Shown: positions 17,847 through 28,306, numbered from the stretch's first letter. The stretch is DNA of 64,000 nt from Phyllobacterium myrsinacearum (GCF_014138285.1 NZ_JACGXN010000009.1:1-64000); one strand, 5' to 3'. Program-made: numbers and translations. The notes: generated by a model not told the origin, from the sequence alone.

Positions 17847-18266
17847 TCAATACCAGCCGACGGCAACCTGCGCCTCTTCCGACATGCGGTCGGGTGTCCA
17901 TGGCGGATCGAAGGTCATGGACACATCAACGAAGCTGACGCCCTCGACCGAGCTGACGGCATCCTGCACCCAGCCCGGCATTTCGCCAGCCACCGGACAG
18001 CCCGGCGCCGTCAGGGTCATCTCGATCTTGACGGAACGATCGTCTTCAATATCGATCTTGTAGACAAGGCCGAGTTCATAGATATCGGCTGGAATTTCCG
18101 GGTCATAGACTGTCTTCAACGCACCGATAATATCATCGGTCATACGTGCCAGCTCATCGGCCGGAATAGTCGACGCCGAAACAGCACCGCTGACTTCCGT
18201 CACCTGTTCAGGCGCATCCGGCTTCAGCGTCTCGTCTTTTTCCAGCGTTTCAACTTTATCGGTCAT
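17847..18266 (-). CDS. sufT: SUF-associated MIP18/DUF59 protein (SufT)
   Basis: A 139-residue protein with an acidic N-terminal extension and a DUF59 domain. The motif DPEIPADIYELGLVY and the cysteine motif TAPGCPVAGEMPGW are those of MIP18/SufT proteins, which help Fe-S cluster maturation. The start at 18266 lies four bases after the sufS stop, so it is the last gene of the csd-sufBCDS-sufT operon. A longer frame to 18356 lies inside sufS. Confidence 0.9.
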   Translation of the reverse strand: MTDKVETLEKDETLKPDAPEQVTEVSGAVSASTIPADELARMTDDIIGALKTVYDPEIPADIYELGLVYKIDIEDDRSVKIEMTLTAPGCPVAGEMPGWVQDAVSSVEGVSFVDVSMTFDPPWTPDRMSEEAQVAVGWY

Positions 18267-18270
18267 GGTT

Positions 18271-19512
18271 TCACCCAAAGAATTTCCGCGCCTTTTCCAG
18301 CGCATCGGCGAGAACATCGATCTCGTCTCTCGTATTATACATCGCAAACGATGCACGGCATGTGGACGTTACGCCGAAACGTTTCAAGAGCGGCTGTGCA
18401 CAATGTGTACCAGCACGCACGGCAACACCCGCCCGGTCGATCACCATGGACACGTCATGGGCGTGAATGCCTTCGAGCTCGAAGGAGATGATCGCGCCCT
18501 TGCCCTTGGCATCGCCAAAAATGCGCAGCGAATTGATCTTGCGCAGCCGGTCATGCGCGTAATCGCGCAAATCTTCCTCATGGGCGAGAATGGCGGCGCG
18601 GCCGATCTTCTCGACATATTCGATGGCGGCGCCTAGCCCGATTGCTTGTGCAATCGGCGGCGTACCCGCTTCGAAGCGGTGTGGCGGGTGATTATAGGTG
18701 ACGATATCCTCTGTCACCTCTTCGATCATCTCGCCGCCGCCCTGAAACGGGCGCATGGCTTCCAGCTTTTCTTTGCGTCCATAAAGCACACCGATGCCCG
18801 ATGGGCCGTAAATCTTGTGGCCGGTGAAAATATACCAGTCACAGCCGAGATCCTGCACGTCGACGGGCAGATGCACGGCGCCCTGGCTGCCATCAACCAG
18901 AACCGGAATACCCCGCGCATGGGCAATACGGACGATTTCCTTGATCGGCGTCACGGTCCCCAGCACGTTCGACATATGGGTAATGGCAACCAGCTTGGTA
19001 CGATCTGTCAGACGCGCCTCGAATTCCTCGATGTGGAACGCACCCTGTTCGTCGACCGGCACCCAGACCAGCTTTGCGCCCTGCCGTTCCCGAATGAAGT
19101 GCCAGGGAACGATATTGGAATGGTGCTCCATGATCGACAGGACGATCTCGTCGCCTTCACCGATATTCGGCATGCCGTAACCATAGGCGACCGTGTTGAT
19201 CGCCTCGGTGGCGGATTTGGTGAACACGATCTCGTCGACAGAACCGGCATTGAGAAAACGGCGAACACTTTCGCGGGCCTTTTCATAGGCGTCTGTCGCA
19301 GCGTTCGACAGGAAATGCAGGCCGCGATGCACATTGGCATATTCATGCGAATAGGTATGGGTGATCGCATCAATCACCGCCTGCGGCTTTTGCGCCGAGG
19401 CACCGTTGTCGAGATAAACCAGCGGTTTGCCATAGACTTCGCGCGACAGGATGGGGAAATCGCGGCGGATGGCCTCGACATCATAACCGGCTCGAATGAT
19501 CTTCGTATCCAT
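18271..19512 (-). CDS. sufS: Cysteine desulfurase SufS
   Basis: A 413-residue PLP enzyme (class V aminotransferase fold, group II desulfurase) that takes sulphur from cysteine for SufBCD. LDNGASAQKP opens the fold. The PLP lysine is in FTGHKIYGPSG, and the active-site Cys in the short group II loop RAGTHCAQPLL. The start MDTKIIRAG at 19512 gives the family's usual length; an ATG at 19554 is also possible. No sufE is nearby, so the sulphur acceptor must be elsewhere. It sits 77 bp after sufD. Confidence 0.95.
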   Translation of the reverse strand: MDTKIIRAGYDVEAIRRDFPILSREVYGKPLVYLDNGASAQKPQAVIDAITHTYSHEYANVHRGLHFLSNAATDAYEKARESVRRFLNAGSVDEIVFTKSATEAINTVAYGYGMPNIGEGDEIVLSIMEHHSNIVPWHFIRERQGAKLVWVPVDEQGAFHIEEFEARLTDRTKLVAITHMSNVLGTVTPIKEIVRIAHARGIPVLVDGSQGAVHLPVDVQDLGCDWYIFTGHKIYGPSGIGVLYGRKEKLEAMRPFQGGGEMIEEVTEDIVTYNHPPHRFEAGTPPIAQAIGLGAAIEYVEKIGRAAILAHEEDLRDYAHDRLRKINSLRIFGDAKGKGAIISFELEGIHAHDVSMVIDRAGVAVRAGTHCAQPLLKRFGVTSTCRASFAMYNTRDEIDVLADALEKARKFFG

Positions 19513-19589
19513 AGTGCCCGCGCTTCCCTGCGTTTCGGTCGGATGTTTATTCATTTGAGTGCCCGCCGGATCAACCGGCAGGCAAACAA

Positions 19590-20861
19590 TTAGACATGCG
19601 CCGCCAGCCACTTGTCGAGAATGGCTTCAAGAGCCTCGACCAGCGGTTCGCTTTCCAGTTCTTCGATGATTTCAGCCACGAATGCTTTGATCAGCAAACC
19701 GCGTGCATCGCTTTCCGGGATACCGCGCGCCTGCAGATAAAACAGATGATTGCCATCGATCTCGGTTACCGTCGCACCATGGCCGCAGGCCACGTCGTCG
19801 GCAAAGATTTCCAGCTCCGGCTTGGCGTCGAATTCGCCGTCATCCGACAGGAGCAGCGTGTTGCAGGCCATGCGTGCGTCAGTCTTCTGGGCGATCCTGT
19901 TGACCTTGATCTGCCCCTGGAAAACACCGCGCGCACGGTCTGTGACGACGTTGCGGATGATCTGTACCGACGTGGTGTTTTCGACGAGATGGCCAAGCGT
20001 CATTGTCACATCCGTGTGGCTTTCACCGCCCAGAAGATTGACGCCGCGCAACTGAAAATCAGAGCCTTCGCCCTTGGAGAGTACGTGCACTTCCTGACGC
20101 ACCAGCTTGCCGCCTGCATTGACGATATAGAGCGTCAGCTTGGCATTGGTGCCGATGGTCGCGGTAAACTGGGCAAGCTGCGTTGCTTCAACACCATGCT
20201 CACGCAGGATGATCCAGACGATATCCGCGTCGTCGGCAACGGTGACGTTGCTGACACTGGTCGAAAAGCCCTCGCCTTCGCCGCCGGTCTGGCGTTCGAT
20301 GACGGTTGCCTTGCTGCCCTTGCCGAACTTGACGGGGAACCGCACGTGGCCCTGTCCGCGTGCCTGTGCATTCTGCAATTCGAGCGGTGCTTCGAGCACG
20401 ACGCCTTCAGCAACGGAAACAGCCCAACCGTCGGTCACGTAGGCTGCATTGATCTGGCCGATTGCATCATCACCACCACGAATGGCGAGATCACGGATCA
20501 CCGATCCGTTAGCCAGTTTTTCGCTGTATTTGACGAATTCGACACCCTCGACCCGTGGCGATGTCAGCGCCACGCCGTTGGAAACCGTCGCAACAGCCGA
20601 TCCCGGGATGATTGCCGGCAAGGCATTGGTGCCCGCCGTGCCGTCATAGGCGGCGACACTGCGCAGCAGAGTGCGCAGATCGGTATAGTGCCATGCCTCG
20701 ACGCGGCGTGACGGCAGACCCTGCGTCTTCAATGCCTCGATGGCATTGTCACGCGCGCTGACGATCTCCGCATCGCCGGGCAGTTCGCCCATCCGGTCGA
20801 CGAAGGAGTCGACCAGCGCCGCTTCTGCGGTTGTCGGCTGGCGTCCTGTATGAACATTCAT
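19590..20861 (-). CDS. sufD: Fe-S assembly scaffold subunit SufD
   Basis: A 423-residue beta-helix protein that pairs with SufB and SufC in the scaffold. The N-terminus has SRRVEAWHYTDLRTLLRS, the SufD signature. The C-terminal half carries ACNTLLLSDDGEFDAKPELE followed by VACGHGATVTEID, where the conserved Cys and His lie. GAGGAG before the ATG at 20861 supports the start. It begins 11 bases after the sufC stop. Confidence 0.95.
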   Translation of the reverse strand: MNVHTGRQPTTAEAALVDSFVDRMGELPGDAEIVSARDNAIEALKTQGLPSRRVEAWHYTDLRTLLRSVAAYDGTAGTNALPAIIPGSAVATVSNGVALTSPRVEGVEFVKYSEKLANGSVIRDLAIRGGDDAIGQINAAYVTDGWAVSVAEGVVLEAPLELQNAQARGQGHVRFPVKFGKGSKATVIERQTGGEGEGFSTSVSNVTVADDADIVWIILREHGVEATQLAQFTATIGTNAKLTLYIVNAGGKLVRQEVHVLSKGEGSDFQLRGVNLLGGESHTDVTMTLGHLVENTTSVQIIRNVVTDRARGVFQGQIKVNRIAQKTDARMACNTLLLSDDGEFDAKPELEIFADDVACGHGATVTEIDGNHLFYLQARGIPESDARGLLIKAFVAEIIEELESEPLVEALEAILDKWLAAHV

Positions 20862-20872
20862 GACGTCGCTCC

Positions 20873-21628
20873 TCAGGCTGCCTCACCGATGATATCGGCG
20901 TAGCCGTTCTCTTCGAGATGGAGGGCAAGATTCTTGTCGCCAGACTTGATGACCTGTCCCTTGTAGAGAACATGAACACTGTCCGGAACGATGTAGTCGA
21001 GCAGACGCTGATAGTGGGTGATGACAATCACGGCACGATCAGGCGAGCGCAGTGCATTCACACCGTCGGAGACGATCTTCAGCGCATCGATGTCGAGGCC
21101 GGAATCGGTCTCATCCAGCACGCAGAGCTTTGGCTCCAGCAGCTTCATCTGCAGGATTTCCGCGCGCTTCTTCTCGCCGCCGGAAAAACCGACATTGAGC
21201 GGACGCTTCAGCATGGCAATATCCATGTCGAGCGAGGCGGCAGCTGTCTTCACCCGGGCGATAAAGTCCGGAATCTTCAGGGGCTCTTCACCGCGCGCCT
21301 TGCGCTGCGAGTTCATCGCCACTTTCAGGAATTCCATCGTGGCAACGCCGGGTATTTCCATCGGATACTGGAATGCCAGGAAAATGCCCTTGGCGGCACG
21401 TTCCGAAGGGTCGAGTTCCAAAATGGATTCGCCGTTGTAGAGAATGTCGCCTGAAGTGACTTCGTAGTCTTCGCGGCCCGCAAGAATATAGGACAGCGTC
21501 GACTTGCCGGAACCGTTTGGTCCCATGATGGCCGCCACTTCACCCGCCTTGACCGTAAGGTTCAGGCCGCGAATGATTTCTGTGTCCGTATCTGCGATCT
21601 TCGCATGAAGGTTTATGATTTCCAGCAT
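20873..21628 (-). CDS. sufC: Fe-S assembly ATPase SufC
   Basis: A 251-residue ABC-type ATPase that drives SufBCD. The Walker A is GPNGSGKST, the Q-loop is in FLAFQYPMEIPG, the signature is GFSGGEKKRAEILQM, the Walker B is LCVLDETDSGLD, and the switch His is in VITHYQRLLDYI. This is the typical SufC pattern, with EKKR after SGG. AAGGG upstream of ATG 21628 sets the start; the frame to 21673 lacks a ribosome-binding site. Confidence 0.97.
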   Translation of the reverse strand: MLEIINLHAKIADTDTEIIRGLNLTVKAGEVAAIMGPNGSGKSTLSYILAGREDYEVTSGDILYNGESILELDPSERAAKGIFLAFQYPMEIPGVATMEFLKVAMNSQRKARGEEPLKIPDFIARVKTAAASLDMDIAMLKRPLNVGFSGGEKKRAEILQMKLLEPKLCVLDETDSGLDIDALKIVSDGVNALRSPDRAVIVITHYQRLLDYIVPDSVHVLYKGQVIKSGDKNLALHLEENGYADIIGEAA

Positions 21629-21718
21629 TGTACTACCCTTTGAATTCCGTGGGATCAGCCTCGGCGATCCCAATAATAATCTTGTTTGGCGAGGAACAGG
21701 CCAGTGGCCGTCCCATGG

Positions 21719-23248
21719 CTATCCGACTGAGCCTTCAAGGCTGATGCCGATCAGTTTCTGCGCTTCCACCGCAAATTCCATCGGCAGTTCCTGAATGACT
21801 TCCTTGACGAAGCCGTTGACGATCAGTGCAATAGCCTCCTCTTCCGGAATGCCGCGCTGCATCACGTAGAACAGTGCGTCTTCGGAAATCTTGGAGGTGG
21901 TTGCCTCATGCTCGAACTGGGCGGTGGCGTTCTTCGCCTCGATGTAAGGCACCGTATGGGCGCCGCAATCGTTGCCGATCAGCAGCGAGTCACACTGGGT
22001 GAAATTGCGGGCATTCTCCGCCTTGCGGTGAGCCGAAACCTGACCACGATAGGTGTTGTTCGACTTGCCGGCCGAAATGCCCTTGGAGATGATGCGGCTC
22101 GACGTGTTCTTACCCAGATGCAGCATCTTGGTACCGCTGTCGATCTGCTGATGACCATTCGACACGGCAATCGAGTAAAACTCGCCGCGGGAATTGTCGC
22201 CGCGCAGGATAACCGACGGATATTTCCAGGTGATCGCCGAACCGGTTTCGACCTGTGTCCACGAGATTTTGGAGTTCTTGCCGCGGCAATCGCCACGCTT
22301 CGTGACGAAGTTGTAGATGCCGCCTTTACCGTCCGCATCACCGGGATACCAGTTCTGCACGGTGGAGTACTTGATCTCGGCATCATCCAGAGCAATCAGC
22401 TCCACAACAGCCGCATGCAGCTGGTTCTCATCGCGCTGCGGCGCGGTGCAGCCTTCGAGGTACGACACATAGGCGCCCTCTTCGGCAATGATCAGCGTGC
22501 GTTCGAACTGGCCCGTATCCCGCTCGTTGATGCGGAAATAGGTCGACAGTTCCATCGGGCAGCGTACGCCCTTCGGCACATAGACGAACGAGCCATCGGT
22601 GAAGACAGCCGAGTTCAGCGTCGCATAGAAATTGTCGGAAACCGGCACCACGGATGCAAGGTACTTCTTGACCAGTTCCGGATGTTCGCGGATCGCTTCG
22701 GAGATCGAGCAGAAAATGACGCCGGCCTTGGCCAGTTCCGCCTTGAACGTCGTGACGACAGACACGCTGTCAAACACGGCGTCCACGGCGACGCGGCCTG
22801 ATTTGTAGACATTGTCGCTGGCTTCTTCGTCCTCGTCCGAAGGGCTCGGTTCGCCCATCTTGCGCACACCTGCCAGAATTTCCTGCTCTTTCAGCGGAAT
22901 CCCGAGCTTCTCATAGGTACGCAACAGCTCCGGATCGACATCGGCAAGCGAAGTCGGGCCGGTCTGGTTCTTTGGTCCAGCGTAATAGACCATGTCCTGG
23001 AAATCGATCTTCGGGTAGTTCACCCGCGCCCAGGTGGGCTCTTCCATGGTCAGCCAGCGCTCATAGGCTTTCAGGCGCCATTCCAGCATCCATTCCGGCT
23101 CGTTCTTCTTGGCCGAAATGAAACGGATAATATCTTCACTGAGGCCCTTCGGCGCCTTATCCATTTCGATAAGCGTCTCGAAGCCATACTTGTACTGGTC
23201 CACGTCCAGGGTGCGGACCTGATCAATAGTTTCCTGCACGGCAGGCAT
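21719..23248 (-). CDS. sufB: Fe-S assembly scaffold subunit SufB
   Basis: A 509-residue SufB. Characteristic stretches are [15 protein letters not shown] near the N-terminus, [34 protein letters not shown], and [20 protein letters not shown] near the C-terminus, with Cys residues that serve cluster assembly. GGAGAACGCC before the ATG at 23248 supports the start. It follows csd by 168 bp and precedes sufC by 90 bp. Confidence 0.97.
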   Translation of the reverse strand: MPAVQETIDQVRTLDVDQYKYGFETLIEMDKAPKGLSEDIIRFISAKKNEPEWMLEWRLKAYERWLTMEEPTWARVNYPKIDFQDMVYYAGPKNQTGPTSLADVDPELLRTYEKLGIPLKEQEILAGVRKMGEPSPSDEDEEASDNVYKSGRVAVDAVFDSVSVVTTFKAELAKAGVIFCSISEAIREHPELVKKYLASVVPVSDNFYATLNSAVFTDGSFVYVPKGVRCPMELSTYFRINERDTGQFERTLIIAEEGAYVSYLEGCTAPQRDENQLHAAVVELIALDDAEIKYSTVQNWYPGDADGKGGIYNFVTKRGDCRGKNSKISWTQVETGSAITWKYPSVILRGDNSRGEFYSIAVSNGHQQIDSGTKMLHLGKNTSSRIISKGISAGKSNNTYRGQVSAHRKAENARNFTQCDSLLIGNDCGAHTVPYIEAKNATAQFEHEATTSKISEDALFYVMQRGIPEEEAIALIVNGFVKEVIQELPMEFAVEAQKLIGISLEGSVG

Positions 23249-23416
23249 TGGCGTTCTCCATCCTCGCGGGATTCAAGGTCCCGCAGTTGCAAACGTCAAG
23301 GCGTGTGTCGTCTTGAATATTTGCCTCAATGTAGTGTGCAAGCGCACGATTTAACACCGGTGTTCACCGGATTCTTTTGCATTTATCGGCGATTTATTGC
23401 CGATATCTGCGATAAT

Positions 23417-24592
23417 TCATGCCGCATCAGCCGAAACCGGCTTTGTCCGGTCCCGCCGTGCAACAATTTTCGTCAGCGCATCAAGGAACAGCGCAATCTC
23501 GTCCGGCGTGGTTTCCGGCGATGTGGAAACCCGCAGGCCGCCGGTTCCGTCACCAAATCCCATCGCCGCAAGCACGTGACTTGGCCCAACTTTCCCCGAC
23601 GAACAGGCAGAGCCAGCCGATAGCGCAATTCCCGCCAGATCGAAAGCGATTTGCACAGTTTCCGCCTTCATATCCGCCAGACTGAAGAATGTCGTATTGG
23701 CGAGTCGCTCAACGGCATCGCCATAGATCACCGCATCGGATGCGATTGAACGGATGCCATCCTCGATGAGCTGCCTGTTGGCAAGCCCCCATCCTCCGGC
23801 AAGAAGCTGTTCGCGGGCAAAGCGCGCCGCAGCACCGAAACCGGCAAGGATAGGCAAGGCTTCCGTCCCGGCACGATGTCCCTTTTCCTGTCCACCGCCG
23901 CGCACGAGCGCTTTCGGCATGATCAGATCGGAAACAGCAACGATCGCTCCGACGCCCTTCGGACCACCGATCTTGTGCGAAGAAAGAATGAGATAATCGG
24001 CGTAAGTAGTTGCAATATCGATAGTAACACGCCCAACTGCCTGTACGGCATCCACAACAAATAAACCGCCGAACTCTTTGACAAGTTTACCGATTTCCTC
24101 AATTGGCTGTAGTACGCCCGTTTCATTGTTCGCTGCCTGTACAGCAACCAATGGCAGGCCTTGGCTCTTGTCATGAGCTGCAAGCAGAGTGCGCAAGCGA
24201 TCAAGATCCAGCAACCCGTTACGATCAACCGGAACCGTATCGATCTGATCGGCGGCAAACTGTCCGCCCGCCAGAACGCATGGATGTTCACTGGCACCGA
24301 CATAAAGCCGCGACAGCCGCACCGGAGCCCGTCCCATCACATAATGCGGGGTCAAGAGGGTTGAAGCGGCCTCCGTGGCACCCGATGTAAAGAACACATG
24401 ATCAGGCTTGGCATTGACGAGTGCAGCCACATCGCGGCGGGCGCTTTCGAGAATGGCTTTTGAAGCACGGCCTTCATGATGAACCGATGATGGATTGCCC
24501 GTTTGCGCCAATGCGTCGACAACAGCATGGCGCGCCACTGCGAGAAGCGGTGCGCTTGCATTGTAGTCGAGATAGGCGCGTTTTTGGGCCAT
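23417..24592 (-). CDS. Cysteine desulfurase, IscS/NifS-like, first gene of suf operon
   Basis: A 391-residue PLP enzyme of desulfurase group I. YLDYNASAPLL opens it. The PLP-binding Lys lies in ILSSHKIGGPKG, and the catalytic Cys in the longer loop GSACSSGKVGPSHVLAAMG. Having both this group I enzyme and SufS in one operon is usual in Rhizobiales. The start MAQKRAYLD at 24592 is the family start; the frame to 24658 adds non-conserved residues. An Irr-type palindrome lies 110 bp upstream. Confidence 0.93.
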   Translation of the reverse strand: MAQKRAYLDYNASAPLLAVARHAVVDALAQTGNPSSVHHEGRASKAILESARRDVAALVNAKPDHVFFTSGATEAASTLLTPHYVMGRAPVRLSRLYVGASEHPCVLAGGQFAADQIDTVPVDRNGLLDLDRLRTLLAAHDKSQGLPLVAVQAANNETGVLQPIEEIGKLVKEFGGLFVVDAVQAVGRVTIDIATTYADYLILSSHKIGGPKGVGAIVAVSDLIMPKALVRGGGQEKGHRAGTEALPILAGFGAAARFAREQLLAGGWGLANRQLIEDGIRSIASDAVIYGDAVERLANTTFFSLADMKAETVQIAFDLAGIALSAGSACSSGKVGPSHVLAAMGFGDGTGGLRVSTSPETTPDEIALFLDALTKIVARRDRTKPVSADAA

Positions 24593-24700
24593 ACCTGTCG
24601 TGATTCCTATTCTTTTGAACTCTGCGCTGGCAAAAAGCGCAATTTTCTTGAAATTCAACCTCGGACCAGCCTATTAAGCCGCTTCGAGACAAAATTCTAC

Positions 24701-24727
24701 ACCAGTTTTGAACGGTTCTAAACTGGT
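24701..24727. promoter_or_regulatory. 27-bp palindrome, candidate Irr (iron control element) box for csd-suf
   Basis: Thirteen base pairs flank a central G with a single T/T mismatch: arms ACCAGTTT and AAACTGGT, inner GAAC/GTTC. The core TTTTGAACGGTTCTAAA (24706-24722) matches TTTAGAA-N3-TTCTAAA, recalled as the Irr iron control element of Rhizobiales, at 13 of 14 positions. On the minus strand it covers a possible -35 (TTTAGA, 24717-24722) that is 17 bp from a TAGAAT -10 (24694-24699). The divergent hydrolase gene starts at 24800. Confidence 0.6.
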
Positions 24728-24799
24728 TTTATGGGTGCTGTTGATCGCCGTCAAGTCCGGCTGATAGACAGGCACCCTGTGGCGAAGAGTGGAGTACAC

Positions 24800-25474
24800 A
24801 TGCCTGAAGTAATTTTCAATGGACCTGCGGGCCGTCTTGAGGGTCGTTATCAGCCTTCAATGGAAAAAAATGCGCCGATAGCAATCGTGCTGCACCCGCA
24901 TCCACAGTTTGGCGGCACCATGAACAACAAGATCGTCTACGATCTGTTCTACATGTTCCAGCAACGCGGTTTCACGACACTGCGTTTCAACTTCCGCGGC
25001 ATTGGCCGCAGCCAGGGCGAATTCGACCATGGTTCCGGTGAACTGTCCGATGCCGCCGGTGCGCTTGACTGGGTTCAGTCGCTGCACCCTGATTCGAAGA
25101 CCTGCTGGGTTGCCGGTTATTCCTTCGGCGCCTGGATCGGCATGCAGCTTTTGATGCGCCGTCCGGAAATCGAAGGCTTTATCTCGGTTGCGCCTCAGCC
25201 GAACACCTATGATTTCTCCTTCCTCGCACCCTGCCCGTCGTCTGGTCTGATTCTGCATGGTGATCAGGACAAGGTCGCACCGGCCAAGGATGTTCAGGGT
25301 CTGGTTGACAAGCTGAAGACCCAGAAGGGCATCACCATCACGCAAAAGACGATGGTTGGCGCCAATCACTTCTTCTCCGGCATGACCGATGAGGTCATCG
25401 CCGAATGCTCTGACTATCTCGACCGCCGCCTGAATGGCGAACTGGTCGAGGCCAAGCCAAAGCGTTTGCGTTAA
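24800..25474 (+). CDS. Alpha/beta hydrolase
   Basis: A 224-residue cytosolic hydrolase. HPHPQFGGTMNNKIVYDLF marks the oxyanion-hole strand. The nucleophile elbow is GYSFGAW (GxSxG), the acid follows in LHGDQDKVAP, and the His is in GANHFFSG. GTGGAG five bases before the ATG sets the start at 24800. Proteins of this kind are widespread in Rhizobiales with no known substrate. Transcribed divergently from the suf operon, sharing the palindrome-bearing promoter region. Confidence 0.88.
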   Translation: MPEVIFNGPAGRLEGRYQPSMEKNAPIAIVLHPHPQFGGTMNNKIVYDLFYMFQQRGFTTLRFNFRGIGRSQGEFDHGSGELSDAAGALDWVQSLHPDSKTCWVAGYSFGAWIGMQLLMRRPEIEGFISVAPQPNTYDFSFLAPCPSSGLILHGDQDKVAPAKDVQGLVDKLKTQKGITITQKTMVGANHFFSGMTDEVIAECSDYLDRRLNGELVEAKPKRLR

Positions 25475-25495
25475 AAAAAAGCGCTGCACAAGCAT

Positions 25496-25627
25496 TGTGC
25501 GTGGTTCGTGGTTCGACAAGCTCACCATGAGGGAGAGTGGTGCTGTAAGGCTAACCGGAAATATTGCAGGATAAAGCTTCCTGCAATCCTCCATCTCCCT
25601 CATGGTGAGCTTGTCGAACCACGCACA
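25496..25627. repeat. Intergenic palindromic repeat, family A, copy 1
   Basis: Arms of about 34 bp, inverted, reading GTGCGTGGTTCG...ACAAGCTCACCATGAGGGAGA. The left arm has a 7-bp duplication (TGGTTCG). The core contains a small TTGCAGG/CCTGCAA hairpin. It begins 21 bp after the hydrolase stop. Similar elements occur at 28176, 48999, 53487, 54250 and 61886. Confidence 0.85.
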
Positions 25628-25657
25628 GTGTTATTGCAGCGTAAAAATACGGTGCCC

Positions 25658-26791
25658 CTATCTATCGGGGCCCACCACCACGCCCCCTGAAACAGCCACA
25701 TCGCACCCTGTTGTGGTTGGAAATGTCAGCGGCAGGCCGTCTAGCGCGCGAACGGCCAGATAGGCCCATGCTTCGGCTTCCATTGAATCGCCGTTGAGCC
25801 CCAGATCTTCCGCTGCAATAACCACTGCGCCAGCCTTCGCCGCGCCTTCGGCCAGATCAGCCATGATGGTCGCATTCTTGCGTCCGCCGCCGCAGATCAC
25901 CCAAAGCGCGGGCTGTTCCGGTGCATAGATACCGGCTTCGAGAATCGCATCGGCGGTAATTCTGGCCAACGTGCGGGCACCATCGGCCAGTTCCGGATTG
26001 CCAAGGTCTTCAAGCGTAAAATCATTGCGATCGAGTGATTTGGGTGGTTTCAGGTCAAAGAAGGGCTTTGCCATATAACGGGCGACGACACTGGCCAGAA
26101 CCTGACCTTCGCTCGCAATCGTTCCTCCGGCATCATAGGCGATTCCCGCCCTGTCCGAGACCCACTGGTCGATCAGCGTGTTACCCGGCCCCGTGTCGAA
26201 GGCGATCGGATCGCCTGTTACCGAAACGATCGTCACATTGGAGATACCGCCGATATTGACGAACACGACGGACTTGCCCTTGCCAAGCTCGGTCGGAACC
26301 CGCGCAGCCAGTGCCTGATGATAGACCGGCACAAGCGGCGCACCTTGCCCGCCATGCACCATGTCATTGGCGCGCATATCATAGACAACAGGAATGCCTG
26401 TGATGTCAGCCAGCAACCCGCCGTCACCCAGTTGCACGGTCAGTTTCTCGTGCGGACGGTGCAGAACTGTCTGACCATGAAACCCAATGATATCAATGGT
26501 ATCTGCCGACAGTTTGCAATCTGACAAAAAGCTGCGCACCGCTTCGCCGTGCCGCCGCGTTAATTCCTGCTCGATTGCCGCGAGCTCGCCGGGCCGTTCA
26601 TTGCGTGCATGGATGGACTTGGCATCCTCGAGTCCCGCCTCTATGCGGCGGCGGAAAGCCGACTCATAAGGCACGAACCCGGAAGGGCCGCGCTGCACCA
26701 CGTTTCTACCATCGGTTTCGATGAGCGCGATGTCGATTCCATCCATGGATGTCCCGCTCATCAGGCCAATTGCCCGCCTTATCGCTGTCAC
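25658..26791 (-). CDS. anmK: Anhydro-N-acetylmuramic acid kinase
   Basis: A 377-residue kinase that opens and phosphorylates anhydroMurNAc from peptidoglycan turnover to MurNAc-6-phosphate. The N-terminal [12 protein letters not shown] is the ATP-phosphate motif. [27 protein letters not shown] and FDTGPGN follow in the family order, with VICGGGRKN near the C-terminus. Start is GTG at 26791 with AAGG upstream. It is divergent from tyrS. No etherase gene (murQ) is seen next to it. Confidence 0.95.
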   Translation of the reverse strand: MTAIRRAIGLMSGTSMDGIDIALIETDGRNVVQRGPSGFVPYESAFRRRIEAGLEDAKSIHARNERPGELAAIEQELTRRHGEAVRSFLSDCKLSADTIDIIGFHGQTVLHRPHEKLTVQLGDGGLLADITGIPVVYDMRANDMVHGGQGAPLVPVYHQALAARVPTELGKGKSVVFVNIGGISNVTIVSVTGDPIAFDTGPGNTLIDQWVSDRAGIAYDAGGTIASEGQVLASVVARYMAKPFFDLKPPKSLDRNDFTLEDLGNPELADGARTLARITADAILEAGIYAPEQPALWVICGGGRKNATIMADLAEGAAKAGAVVIAAEDLGLNGDSMEAEAWAYLAVRALDGLPLTFPTTTGCDVAVSGGVVVGPDR

Positions 26792-26901
26792 GTCACACCC
26801 TTTCTTGTGATTCGGTCCCGAATGATGTTAAACGGCCACGTCTTGTTCGGCACGTTTCTTCAGGCCGGACGCTTCCCTACGTAAAGTTTCAGGAAAACCT
26901 C

Positions 26902-28155
26902 ATGTCTGCCTTCAAATCCGACTTTCTGCACACGCTTTCCACGCGCGGCTTCATCCATCAGGTCTCCGACGAGGCTGGTCTGGATGCGCTTTTCGCCAAG
27001 GAGACAGTGACTGCCTATGTCGGATATGATGCGACGGCGACAAGCCTGCACATTGGCAACCTCATTTCCGCAACGATGCTGTACTGGCTGCAGGAAACCG
27101 GCCACCGTCCAATTGCCCTGATGGGTGGTGGCACGTCGATGGTGGGCGATCCCTCTTTCCGCGACGAACAGCGCAAGCTGCTGACACCAGAAGCGATCAA
27201 CACGAACATCGAAGGCATCAAGCGGATCTTTGCCCGTATACTCCGCTTTGGTGACGGCCCGACCGATGCGTTTCTGGTCAACAATGCCGATTGGCTGATG
27301 GGCCTCGGCTACGTCGAATTCCTGCGGGATGTCGGCCGCCATTTCTCAGTCAATCGCATGCTGTCATTCGACAGCGTCAAGCTGCGGCTGGACCGGGAAC
27401 AGTCCCTCTCTTTCCTCGAATTCAACTACATGATCATGCAGGGTTACGATTTCGTCGAACTCAACCGGCGCCATGGCTGCGTGCTGCAGATGGGTGGTTC
27501 GGACCAGTGGGGCAACATCATCAATGGTGTTGATCTCGGCCACCGCATGGGAACGCCGCAATTGTACGCCCTGACCACACCACTGCTGACCACCAGTTCG
27601 GGTGCCAAGATGGGCAAATCCGCTACCGGTGCGGTCTGGCTGAACGAAGACGTCTTCAGCCCCTATGATTTCTGGCAATACTGGCGCAACACGGAAGATG
27701 CCGATGTCGGCCGCTTCCTGAAAATCTTCACGCGCCTTCCGCTCGACGAGATTGCCCGGCTGGAAGCCCTCGGCGGTTCGGAAATCAACGAAGCCAAGAA
27801 AATCCTGGCAACGGAGGCAACGGCCATTGTCCATGGCCGCGAAGCTGCCGCCATGGCCGCCGAAACGGCCCGCACAACCTTCGAGGAAGGCGCTTTGGCT
27901 GCCAACCTGCCATCCATCGACATCGCCTCGAGCGAGCTCGATGGCGGCATTGGCATCCTGACACTTCTGGTCAAGGCTGGCCTTGCCGGTTCGAATGGTG
28001 AAGCCCGCCGTCATATTCAAGGCGGCGCGGTCCGGGTGAACGATGCCGGTATTTCCGATGAGAAGGCGCAAGTCTCGACCACTGACGTGACGGGCGACGG
28101 CATCGTCAAACTGTCACTCGGCAAGAAGAAGCACATTCTGGTTCGTCCGGTTTAA
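26902..28155 (+). CDS. tyrS: Tyrosyl-tRNA synthetase
   Basis: A 417-residue class Ic synthetase charging tRNA-Tyr. [16 protein letters not shown] carries the HIGH-like HIGN motif, [10 protein letters not shown] binds tyrosine, and KMGKS is the KMSKS-type loop. A C-terminal S4 domain ([16 protein letters not shown]) ends the protein. The start at 26902 ([11 protein letters not shown]) has AGGA upstream; the frame to 26749 overlaps the divergent anmK gene and is not conserved. Confidence 0.96.
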   Translation: MSAFKSDFLHTLSTRGFIHQVSDEAGLDALFAKETVTAYVGYDATATSLHIGNLISATMLYWLQETGHRPIALMGGGTSMVGDPSFRDEQRKLLTPEAINTNIEGIKRIFARILRFGDGPTDAFLVNNADWLMGLGYVEFLRDVGRHFSVNRMLSFDSVKLRLDREQSLSFLEFNYMIMQGYDFVELNRRHGCVLQMGGSDQWGNIINGVDLGHRMGTPQLYALTTPLLTTSSGAKMGKSATGAVWLNEDVFSPYDFWQYWRNTEDADVGRFLKIFTRLPLDEIARLEALGGSEINEAKKILATEATAIVHGREAAAMAAETARTTFEEGALAANLPSIDIASSELDGGIGILTLLVKAGLAGSNGEARRHIQGGAVRVNDAGISDEKAQVSTTDVTGDGIVKLSLGKKKHILVRPV

Positions 28156-28175
28156 GACCGTATTGGCAGTACGAT

Positions 28176-28306
28176 TGTGCGTGGTTCGTGGTTCGACAAG
28201 CTCACCATGAGGGAGAGTGGTGCTGCAAGGCCAACCGGAAACATTGCAGAATTTAACTCCCTGCAATCCTCACTCTCCCTCATGGTGAGCTTGTCGAACC
28301 ACGCAC
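28176..28306. repeat. Intergenic palindromic repeat, family A, copy 2
   Basis: Nearly identical to copy 1, including the TGGTTCG duplication in the left arm. The core reads GCAAGGCCAACCGGAAACAT between the arms. It starts 20 bp after the tyrS stop. Same short-core subtype as copy 1. Confidence 0.85.
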
